Positions 25,236-32,226 of a stretch of 45,436 nt of DNA are shown here, in pieces. The stretch is from the NCBI GenBank assembly GCA_045106175.1, contig JBGCEF010000026.1, positions 1 to 45,436 on the forward strand. Direction: 5' to 3'. Both the position numbers and the translations under genes were made by a program. Within the stretch, counting starts at the first letter, position 1, and each line of letters starts with the position of its first letter. Below the pieces are notes generated by a model. It was given only the letters and a program-made list of their open reading frames with translations. It was not told the origin of the DNA and made no database searches. The stretch is from TMED27 sp045106175. GTDB lineage: Bacteria; Pseudomonadota; Alphaproteobacteria; Micavibrionales; Micavibrionaceae.

Positions 25236-26234
25236 ATGGCTCACATGAAAAACATTATCCTTTTTATTCTATTCTTCATACAATTCCCATTATTGACACA
25301 CGCACAAACCAAACCTCAATTTGCACTTCCACTTGATTGCACGCTCAACAAAGATTGCTGGGTCGTTAACTATGTTGATATTGATACGCATGAAAAAAAT
25401 GCCCTAGATTTCACATGCGCAAAAAAAACACAAGAAGGCCATGAGGGTACTGATTTCGCAATACGCTCACGCATTGAAATGAAAAAAGGCGTCAATGTAT
25501 TAGCCGCCAAAGACGGAAAAGTGCTTAGACTAAGAGAAGGGCTAAACGATACGCCAAAATCCGAAGACGACTATAAAAATATCAGCAACGAAAATAAAGA
25601 TTGCGGCAACGGAATCATTCTTGATCATGGCAACGGTCTTTTGACATATTATTGTCATTTAAAAGAAAATTCAATCAAAGTCGCAATCAACGATAATGTT
25701 CAAAAAGGCGATATTATCGCACAAGTTGGTCAATCCGGGCTAGCAAGATACCCGCACCTACATTTCACCGTTATATGGGAAGGCGGACAAATCGACCCTT
25801 TCACAGGCCAACTTAAAGAAGAAGGCTGCGGGCGATTTAAGCAAAATCTATGGGAAGATGAGTTAACCTATGACCCCTATACAATTTTTGACGGCGGCTT
25901 TGCATCAAATGTCCCCGATTTCGAAATCATAAAACAAGGCCAAAACCATCCGAACCATCTCCCTCAAACCAGCGAAGCCCTTGTCTATTGGGTCGGCTTT
26001 TACCACGCAAACATAGGCGACGAAATCACGCTCACCATCACTGATCCAGATGGGGAAGTATGGGCACAAAGAGAGCATGTAATAGAAAAAAATAGAGAAT
26101 TACCAAGCTATCAATATACAGGCAGACAATTAAAAAAACCCGCCCTAAACCCCGGTCAATATGAAGGAAAAATACAATATAAAAAGAAAGGCCACCCAGT
26201 TAAAACACTCACACATACGATCGAGATAAAGTAA
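25236..26234 (+). CDS. Secreted M23-family metallopeptidase
   Basis: Zn peptidase of the LytM/M23 family, expected to cut peptidoglycan cross-links in the periplasm or outside the cell. A signal peptide of about 23 residues ends in THA-Q. The catalytic domain has the HxxxD pair H69/D73 (GHEGTDFAI), followed by VLAAKDGKVLR, GNGIILDHGNGLLTYYCHL, GDIIAQVGQSG and YPHLHFTV, the C-terminal HxH zinc site. The last ~100 residues (VYWVGFYHANIGDEITLTITDPDG) look like an Ig-like beta domain. ATG at 25236 or, three codons on, at 25245 (a better signal peptide start). No Shine-Dalgarno is evident. Confidence 0.92.
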   Translation: MAHMKNIILFILFFIQFPLLTHAQTKPQFALPLDCTLNKDCWVVNYVDIDTHEKNALDFTCAKKTQEGHEGTDFAIRSRIEMKKGVNVLAAKDGKVLRLREGLNDTPKSEDDYKNISNENKDCGNGIILDHGNGLLTYYCHLKENSIKVAINDNVQKGDIIAQVGQSGLARYPHLHFTVIWEGGQIDPFTGQLKEEGCGRFKQNLWEDELTYDPYTIFDGGFASNVPDFEIIKQGQNHPNHLPQTSEALVYWVGFYHANIGDEITLTITDPDGEVWAQREHVIEKNRELPSYQYTGRQLKKPALNPGQYEGKIQYKKKGHPVKTLTHTIEIK

Positions 26235-26236
26235 CG

Positions 26237-26827
26237 CTAAGCGCGCTTTCGTCTCAAATAAACATATAAAGCCCCATCACCACCATGCTTACCTTTAGCT
26301 GGCACAACTTGCAAAACGATCCCTGATAATTCACTCTCGCGCAACCAAATAGGCACATTTTGCTTTAAAACACCCGGCTTCTTATCCAACCAATCTTGGC
26401 CTTTTCGTCCGCTATTACCTTTTCCTGTCACAACAAGAACGCATCGTTTCCCAGACTGGTGCGCACTTAATATAAACCTTATCAATGCCTCACGCGCTTG
26501 CCCCTGATTATAACCATGTAGATCCAATCTAGCTTCAATCGGTATATCGCCTTTTTGCAAACGCTTCATCGTCTGTCTATCTAATTCAGTCCCAGACTTT
26601 AAATTAGGCTTATGAGGCTTAAGGTCGTTTATCTGCCCTAAGCTATCATTCGGAGAAACAATGTCTTTTCTTAATGCGCGATTATGAAACTCATCCAACG
26701 TATCTTCCTCAACGCTCAAATAATCACGGTCTTTCAAAAGATCGACATCCTTTGTCACCTCACGCCACAAATCAACGTCGCCCTTGCTTAAACCTTTTTT
26801 TGAATCTGTTTCTTTGTTATCAGTCAT
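26237..26827 (-). CDS. Smr-domain protein
   Basis: Small MutS-related (Smr) domain protein, about 196 aa. The domain occupies residues ~100-195 with the diagnostic DLHGYNQGQAREALIRF, VLVVTGKGNSG and KHGGDGALYVYLRR segments; LDxH and TGxG match the nuclease-type Smr domain. Smr proteins can nick DNA or cleave RNA at collided ribosomes, but the role here is unknown. The N-terminal ~95 residues are polar and probably disordered or helical (KKGLSKGDVDLWREVTKD). It converges on the M23 peptidase with 2 bases between stops, and is divergent from the exported gene at 26878. Confidence 0.9.
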   Translation of the reverse strand: MTDNKETDSKKGLSKGDVDLWREVTKDVDLLKDRDYLSVEEDTLDEFHNRALRKDIVSPNDSLGQINDLKPHKPNLKSGTELDRQTMKRLQKGDIPIEARLDLHGYNQGQAREALIRFILSAHQSGKRCVLVVTGKGNSGRKGQDWLDKKPGVLKQNVPIWLRESELSGIVLQVVPAKGKHGGDGALYVYLRRKRA

Positions 26828-26877
26828 AAAATCGTTTAAAATATAATATTAAACAATCAAAAAGGCATATCAAAATA

Positions 26878-27612
26878 ATGAAAAAAGTTCTTATCCTATT
26901 CCTGATCATCATAGGACTTTTCGCAAACATAGAAACTGCGACCGCCGAAACCAGCGTTACAGATGAAGAAAAAGCCGTATTTGCTTTTTTTAAAATGACT
27001 GACCAAAAGCCTAAATTAGAGAGCTGGATCAAAAATTCAAAACGCTATCTAGATGGCCGCAAAGCCGAAAAAGATAAAATATACAACGAAGAGAGAGAGC
27101 GCCTCGATTGGGGATTTGGTGTTTATGACTATGAAAAAGATTTTATAACAATTCGGCGCGATATCCGCCTTAGCACACTTGTCGATCAAAATGGCGTTAG
27201 ACATTTAAAAACGCGCTTTGTTGATGACCGCCACAATGAAACACCTTATTTCCCCATTGAATACGGCAAAGAATCAATTGCCTTCATTGTCGAAGGTCTT
27301 GAAAATTACAGATCCATAAAGCCACAACCCGAAGAAATTCCAAAAATCAAAAAATATTTTCATGACTCTGCGCCCTATGAAGCAGTTCTAGAAGTCAGAA
27401 TTCGCCCCTTATCAGCAGATAGTAAAAATAAACTATTCGTTGATTATAGAGATCAATGGCTCATGCTAGGTGACATTGCATATCTAAAAATCGACTTTTA
27501 TGACGAATTTAAACTGGAACACGTTGTTGTGTGGGATTATAACGCTCCGTGGTACCTTGATGAGTCCAAAAAAGCGCTTATGGAGATGTTTAAAGAGCCA
27601 AAGGAAGAATAA
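26878..27612 (+). CDS. Unknown exported protein, 244 aa
   Basis: No family recognised. A clear Sec signal peptide (KKVLILFLIIIGLFANIETATA-type, basic then hydrophobic) is followed by cleavage near residue 23. The mature part is rich in charged and aromatic residues (WGFGVYDYEKDF, VVWDYNAPWYLDE), with a basic linker near 40-60 (RYLDGRKAEKDKIYNEERE). No lipobox. It is likely periplasmic. The only start is the ATG at 26878, with no strong Shine-Dalgarno. It lies head-to-head with the Smr gene and is followed by another unknown gene after 66 bases. Confidence 0.75.
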   Translation: MKKVLILFLIIIGLFANIETATAETSVTDEEKAVFAFFKMTDQKPKLESWIKNSKRYLDGRKAEKDKIYNEERERLDWGFGVYDYEKDFITIRRDIRLSTLVDQNGVRHLKTRFVDDRHNETPYFPIEYGKESIAFIVEGLENYRSIKPQPEEIPKIKKYFHDSAPYEAVLEVRIRPLSADSKNKLFVDYRDQWLMLGDIAYLKIDFYDEFKLEHVVVWDYNAPWYLDESKKALMEMFKEPKEE

Positions 27613-27678
27613 TTTGGCATCTTTTTTGCAAACTAAGCCAAAAGCACTGTAAAATAAGGCTTAGGAAGAGAAAAAGAG

Positions 27679-28257
27679 ATGTTTAACACGATTAATAACA
27701 TTTTTGGCACCAAACCGCGCCAAGCCGAACAAAACGACACACGTCAAGATATTCAGCGTCATGATCCTGAATTCGAACGACGACGCCGTAAGAAAAAACA
27801 AAACAATGAAGACTTAATGCCTGAAGATGGCGGCGCAAACGTATCAATCGACGCATTAGAGATTTTTCTCAATAAATTCTTAAAAGAGCTCAGTGAAAAA
27901 TCGATAAAAAGCTTTAACGCAACATCCGATAGCGACGAAAACAAAGCCCTCAAAGAAAATAACCCACCCAAACCGGAGCATCTCTCCGGCAGCGCAGCCC
28001 AAGCAGCCCAAGCTTATCAACACAGCGCTGAAAGCCAGCATAGTCATTCATTATTGGGAGATATAACAGAAAGCAACGCTGATCTTATTTCACTAGAAGC
28101 ATCCGAAATCCGCACCATTCACGCACTTCTGGGTGATCTAAAACTGCTCAAAAACAAAAACATCGAATATATTCATATAGAGCGTGCTGAAAGTTTTCTA
28201 AACAGCTTGGTTAACGCCGTCAATACTGTGAAATCTGCGCCATCATTCAAAGCTTAA
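27679..28257 (+). CDS. Unknown polar protein, 192 aa
   Basis: No family recognised. The N-terminal ~60 residues are very basic (ERRRRKKKQNNED), then acidic, then a helical stretch (ALEIFLNKFLKELSEKS) and a Gln/Ala/Ser/His-rich linker (AAQAAQAYQHSAESQHSHS). A second helical region follows near the C-terminus. No signal peptide or membrane helix; it may bind a partner or nucleic acid. Strong ribosome binding site: AGGAAGAG about 6 bases before the ATG. Its 3' end overlaps by 15 bases the end of the convergent winged-helix regulator gene. Confidence 0.7.
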   Translation: MFNTINNIFGTKPRQAEQNDTRQDIQRHDPEFERRRRKKKQNNEDLMPEDGGANVSIDALEIFLNKFLKELSEKSIKSFNATSDSDENKALKENNPPKPEHLSGSAAQAAQAYQHSAESQHSHSLLGDITESNADLISLEASEIRTIHALLGDLKLLKNKNIEYIHIERAESFLNSLVNAVNTVKSAPSFKA

Positions 28258-28770
28258 ATAATAACCATCATCATTAATTTTCAATATTTGCGGGTCTGAC
28301 GGGTCATCTTCAATCTTCTGCCTAAGCCTATAAATATGAGTCTCTAATGTATGCGTCTCAAGCCCTTCTGCGTATTGCCACACTTCATTAAGCAAACGGT
28401 CACGCGAAATACATTCGCCCTTCATAGATGCCAAAGCTTTTAATAAATCAACTTCCTTCTCCGTCAATCTAATCGGATCAGCATCTTGATTGGCGTAATA
28501 CAGGCCCAAATGTGTATCACAAATACGCCCGTTACCAAGGTCGATTCTATCTATAAACTGGTTCTTTGATTGCAAATTATAAATACGATCTAACACAGCC
28601 CCCAAGCGTACTGGCCTTGATAAATGAATCGCTAAAAATCCATCATGGCCATGCGTATCACCAGAAAATTTTACATCTCCCTGCAATACGTGACGCTCCA
28701 ACATAGCTCTAACCTGTGATACAACACGCTGATCTTCTTCAACAATAACTATAGGCTCGTGATCATTCAT
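28243..28770 (-). CDS. OmpR-type winged-helix regulator with a collapsed receiver
   Basis: The C-terminal ~95 residues are a clear OmpR/PhoB DNA-binding domain: LTEKEVDLLKALASMKGECISRDRLLNEVW, then ETHTLETHIYRLRQKIEDDP and INDDGYYL. The N-terminal ~80 residues keep only the beginning and end of a receiver domain. VIVEEDQ resembles strand 1 with its acidic cluster, and HLSRPVRLGAVLDRIYNL resembles the KP loop and last helix. The central part with the phospho-accepting Asp is absent, and the conserved Lys of the KP motif is Arg. It therefore cannot be phosphorylated in the usual way and may act as an orphan or atypical regulator. I use the ATG at 28770 (175 aa); the frame also has an upstream TTG. 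Confidence 0.85.
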   Translation of the reverse strand: MNDHEPIVIVEEDQRVVSQVRAMLERHVLQGDVKFSGDTHGHDGFLAIHLSRPVRLGAVLDRIYNLQSKNQFIDRIDLGNGRICDTHLGLYYANQDADPIRLTEKEVDLLKALASMKGECISRDRLLNEVWQYAEGLETHTLETHIYRLRQKIEDDPSDPQILKINDDGYYLSFE

Positions 28771-28816
28771 AATATCATATATGCCAATATGGCACGGCTT
28801 TTGCAAAGCTAATTAC

Positions 28817-29563
28817 ATGATTGAAGGCATAGCAACACAACAAAACCCTGATGTTTCATCAAAAGAACGTGTTTTAACATTCGTCAAAAATGAACGGATG
28901 GGCGGTTATGTGCCCAAATATCATATGCAGGCAAAATTAGCGGTCGAAAGCACGCAATTAAACCAAGACAAAACCAATGCAGCTCTAGAAAACAAAAACG
29001 CACTAAGTTATCAAAATAATAATACTGGCAATACGGCCGAAGAAGATTTTAGCTTTTTTGACCTGATCGATATGGTCAACCCTCTACAACACATCCCTAT
29101 CGTCGGTCACGTTTATCGTGAATTAACCGGAGATGAAATAAAACCAATCTCAAGAATCATCGGTGGCGCGGCATATAGTGGCCCTGTTGGCGTTGCAACA
29201 GCACTAATTGATACTGTGATCCAAGAAGAAACCGGCAGCAACATAACCGAAAACGCAATCCAACTTGCATTCGGCAAAAATGAGCAAAACGGGTCACAAG
29301 AACAATTCATACAAGAAGATCGGTCACAGCGCCCAGAAGAAACAATAGAAACAACAATAGAACAAGCTATTGCTAGCGCCGAAGATTACGACATGACGTC
29401 AGCTCTTTTATCATTTTCGACATTTGGAAAAATTGATGAAAAAACTGCAAGATATGAGGCATATAAACGTGCCGATGAAGAAATCTCAAACGCAAATCTG
29501 GAAAAAAGAGAACCAATTACAACAATGGCGCTCTCAAATAAGGGCGGACTTTATAATTTATAA
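28817..29563 (+). CDS. Conserved alphaproteobacterial unknown with a PLQHIPIVG-type segment, 248 aa
   Basis: Unknown function. A conserved-looking segment, FDLIDMVNPLQHIPIVGHV and YRELTGDEIKPISRIIGGA followed by a Gly-rich hydrophobic stretch (GPVGVATALID), resembles uncharacterised alphaproteobacterial proteins that I recall. This part could be a membrane-associated or amphipathic region. The rest is Gln/Asn/Glu-rich and probably disordered. No signal peptide. The ATG at 28817 is used in place of an upstream in-frame ATG at 28781 (which also begins MPIW). It is divergent from the collapsed-receiver regulator, with only 46 bases between their chosen starts, so they may be co-regulated. It ends 2 bases before the convergent yggS. 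Confidence 0.72.
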   Translation: MIEGIATQQNPDVSSKERVLTFVKNERMGGYVPKYHMQAKLAVESTQLNQDKTNAALENKNALSYQNNNTGNTAEEDFSFFDLIDMVNPLQHIPIVGHVYRELTGDEIKPISRIIGGAAYSGPVGVATALIDTVIQEETGSNITENAIQLAFGKNEQNGSQEQFIQEDRSQRPEETIETTIEQAIASAEDYDMTSALLSFSTFGKIDEKTARYEAYKRADEEISNANLEKREPITTMALSNKGGLYNL

Positions 29564-29564
29564 T

Positions 29565-30236
29565 CTATAATATAACATCACGCGCACCAAACACCCCGGT
29601 TCCAACACGAACATAAGTTGCGCCCAACGCAATAGCTTTCTCAAAATCCGCAGACATACCCATGCTTAAATCTTTTAAACCCAGTTTCTTCGCATATTGC
29701 ACCAACAGTGCAAAATGAACGCCCGGCGCTTCATCAACGGGCGGAATACACATAAGGCCCTGTATCGTAAGTCTAATTTCACGCGTTGCGAAATGGTAAA
29801 AATCCTCTAACGCTTGCGGCGTAATCCCTGCCTTTTGCTCTTCTTCGCCTGTATTCACCTGAATAAAACAAGGGAGATTTCGCCCTTGCGCATCCATTTC
29901 CTTTTTTAAAACACGAGCAAGCTTTTCACGATCCAGCGTTTCAATCACATCAAATAATGCAACGGCTTCTTTTGCTTTATTGGTTTGCAGCGGCCCAATC
30001 AAATGCAGCTTAAGATCATGATATTGATCACGCCTCTGCAACCATCGCCCTTGTGCCTCTTGTACCCGGTTCTCACCAAACAACCGATGACCCGCCTCTA
30101 ATGCCTCATTAATCCGCTCATCAGGTTGCTTCTTGCTTACCGCTACTAAATGAATATCCTCAGGCGGACGCGCGCCAAAACTAGCAGCATCTAAAATCTG
30201 TTTTTGGACAGTGTGAATATTTTCTGAAACGCTCAT
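29565..30236 (-). CDS. yggS: YggS-family PLP-binding protein
   Basis: PLP homeostasis protein (YggS/PROSC/YBL036C family), a single-domain TIM-barrel fold type III PLP protein without known catalytic activity. The PLP Lys is in HLVAVSKKQPDE (K35). Other landmarks: LFGENRVQEAQGRW, HLIGPLQTNKAKEAV, IQVNTGEEEQKAG, and the C-terminal LSMGMSADFEKAIALGATYVRVGTGVFGAR that binds the phosphate. The length of 223 aa is normal. It converges on the unknown gene at 28817 with one base between the stops. Confidence 0.95.
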   Translation of the reverse strand: MSVSENIHTVQKQILDAASFGARPPEDIHLVAVSKKQPDERINEALEAGHRLFGENRVQEAQGRWLQRRDQYHDLKLHLIGPLQTNKAKEAVALFDVIETLDREKLARVLKKEMDAQGRNLPCFIQVNTGEEEQKAGITPQALEDFYHFATREIRLTIQGLMCIPPVDEAPGVHFALLVQYAKKLGLKDLSMGMSADFEKAIALGATYVRVGTGVFGARDVIL

Positions 30237-30262
30237 ACAAATTTATATACACCGCATGGAAC

Positions 30263-30293
30263 AATAAAAAAAGGGCCCCCAAAGGGACCCTTT
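30263..30293 (-). terminator. Rho-independent terminator of the porin gene
   Basis: On the minus strand: AAAGGGTCCC, loop TTTG, then GGGGCCCTTT, with one internal T-G wobble, followed by a run of seven T. It lies 28 bases downstream of the porin stop. It is the only convincing intrinsic terminator I found in the window. Confidence 0.85.
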
Positions 30294-30320
30294 AAAATTC
30301 TTTATTCAACTAAACTTCGA

Positions 30321-31421
30321 TTAGAAGTTAACTTGTGTACCTAATGTGATGTATGTCGCGTCAGCGTCTGTACCGCCAGCGTTTTCTGCATCAACAAAAC
30401 CGATAGAACCGCGGAATGTCATACCAGGACCATAAGTGTATGTAACACCACCTGAGTAACGATCTACTTCAGCATCTTCTACTGCGAATAGGTTATCAAT
30501 GTTCAAGTAAGAAACACCAAGTTTGAATGGGCCTGTTGTGTAGTCTGCACCAATGACGATTGTTTCTTCGTCATCGTTACCTGCACCATCACGAGCGCCA
30601 TTATCTTCAGTATAAACAGCACCAAGACCGAATGGACCAATATCAAGGTCAAGACCTAGATTGAATGCTTCACGATCATCACCAGTTGCTGATTCATTTT
30701 CGTTATCACCGTGCGAGTAACCTGCACCAGCGATCACGCCAACATTGTTGAATTGACCTTCATAACGAACAGCAATTTCATATGTTGAACCAATGTCATC
30801 TGCACCATCATCTGTGTTTGAGCTGTTTTCATTTGAAGCATCTGTCTCAGCTGAGAAAGAAGCACCAATTTGGAAACCGTTCAAGATTGGTGACAAATAT
30901 GTCAACTTGTCTGACTTACCTGTAGGATCAAGATCATAATCAAGACCACCGTCGTTGTCAGCAGAGATGTTTGCACCAGTCAAACCAGTCGCTTCAAGAT
31001 TGCTGAAGTTAACAGGTTGTACGAACTGACGAATACCATCAATGTTTGAGTCTGCAGAAGGAGCAGCAACTTGTAGCAAGTAAGCAGCACCATCTTCAGC
31101 ACCAGCATTTACGCGACCCCAGTTACCTGAGAAGTATAGGTATGATTCGTCAACGTTAAAGCCGTCATCTGCGTCTGTTTCAGCTTCGAAATGCGCACCA
31201 ACTGTAAGACCATTGTCCAATGTTGTTTCGCCACCGAAGTGAATTTCTGTGTTACGAATAAAGTCAAACTCTCTAGAGTCTGTACCAGTCGCATCGTCTT
31301 GATCAAGAAATACGCCATAGCCTTTAAAGTAACCACCAAGCTCAAGTTGAACCTGAGCGTTTGCTGGTGTAGCGGCAAACGCCAAACCACAAGCAGCAGT
31401 AGTCAAAAGTAGTTTTTTCAT
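30321..31421 (-). CDS. Outer-membrane porin
   Basis: Gram-negative porin of the alphaproteobacterial type, forming a beta-barrel channel in the outer membrane. The signal peptide KKLLLTTAACGLAFAATPANA is followed by QVQLELGGYFKGYG and ends in LGTQVNF with the C-terminal Phe that targets outer-membrane proteins. Many alternating beta-strands with Asp/Asn/Glu/Gly-rich loops (DDATGTDSREF, NENESATGDDRE) are visible, and Lys/Arg are few, so the barrel and loops look acidic. The start at 31421 is chosen because GGAGGA lies 7 bases upstream; an earlier ATG at 31427 is only 1 base away. A strong terminator follows. A highly expressed gene is likely. Confidence 0.93.
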   Translation of the reverse strand: MKKLLLTTAACGLAFAATPANAQVQLELGGYFKGYGVFLDQDDATGTDSREFDFIRNTEIHFGGETTLDNGLTVGAHFEAETDADDGFNVDESYLYFSGNWGRVNAGAEDGAAYLLQVAAPSADSNIDGIRQFVQPVNFSNLEATGLTGANISADNDGGLDYDLDPTGKSDKLTYLSPILNGFQIGASFSAETDASNENSSNTDDGADDIGSTYEIAVRYEGQFNNVGVIAGAGYSHGDNENESATGDDREAFNLGLDLDIGPFGLGAVYTEDNGARDGAGNDDEETIVIGADYTTGPFKLGVSYLNIDNLFAVEDAEVDRYSGGVTYTYGPGMTFRGSIGFVDAENAGGTDADATYITLGTQVNF

Positions 31422-31671
31422 TATCATTCCTCCAATAAATTGATGATAATTGTTAAAAAATGCCCTTTAAGAACAAAAAGACAATATGATTAAGCCTGAA
31501 AAAGAATCGGGCTTCAACGCAGGAAAATAAAAAATTGAAATTTTTTGCGGGTGTGTTGTAAAAATGCAACAGACCAAAAATAAGCACTAGCCTGCAATCA
31601 CTCTAAAATCTGATTGTGACCAACATTAAGCCATGCTAATTAAAATATATTGAATAACACAGGAAGACGCA

Positions 31672-32211
31672 ATGCAAAGAAATTCATCTTTATTGTTCAT
31701 ACTTACACTTGCTATCGCCACACTATTTTTAAGTGCTTGTGCGGACAACAGTATAAAAAGTGAAGCAAAATTCCCTAGCGGGCATGATCGCAACCAAACA
31801 GGCGACGACATCTATGGTGAAAAAGAAAGCGTGTTTGGTGCAGGCGGCATTTTCGGCAATAGAAAAAAAAGCCAAGATGGCGTCTCTGGCATTACTGTTA
31901 ACAGCTTTCTATGGCGCGCATCATTAGACACAGTATCATTCATGCCTCTCGCAAGTGCCGACCCATTTGGAGGCGTTATCCTTACTGATTGGTATACACC
32001 GCCCGAAATCACAGGCGAAAGATTCAAAGTTAACGTGTTCATCTTAACGCGCGAATTACGCTCCGATGGTATTCGCGTAAGAACCTTCAAACAAAATTTC
32101 ATTAACGGAAAATGGGTCGATACCGACAGCACAAATGAAACATCAAGACAACTTGAAGACACAATCTTAACACGCGCTAGACAATTACGCGTGTCCCAAC
32201 TTGATAACTAA
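31672..32211 (+). CDS. DUF3576-type lipoprotein
   Basis: Lipoprotein with a signal ending in LFLSAC (Cys23). The rest matches the DUF3576 pattern: GIFGNRKKSQDGVSGITVNSFLWRASLDTVSFMPLASADPFGGVILTDWY, YTPPEITGERFKVNVFIL and ARQLR near the end. These proteins are common upstream of leuS and lptE in Rhodospirillales-type genomes, and here the stop is 15 bases before leuS. Role unknown but probably envelope-related. The mature part has no membrane helix. The whole 180 aa is present. Confidence 0.9.
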   Translation: MQRNSSLLFILTLAIATLFLSACADNSIKSEAKFPSGHDRNQTGDDIYGEKESVFGAGGIFGNRKKSQDGVSGITVNSFLWRASLDTVSFMPLASADPFGGVILTDWYTPPEITGERFKVNVFILTRELRSDGIRVRTFKQNFINGKWVDTDSTNETSRQLEDTILTRARQLRVSQLDN

Positions 32212-32226
32212 ACTGAGTTTTAATGA

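Noticed and set aside
31492..31514. Hairpin AAGCCTGA / TCGGGCTT upstream of the porin
   Set aside because: Short, with a wobble pair and no T run; not convincing as a terminator or riboswitch. The 250-base gap around it holds no other gene.
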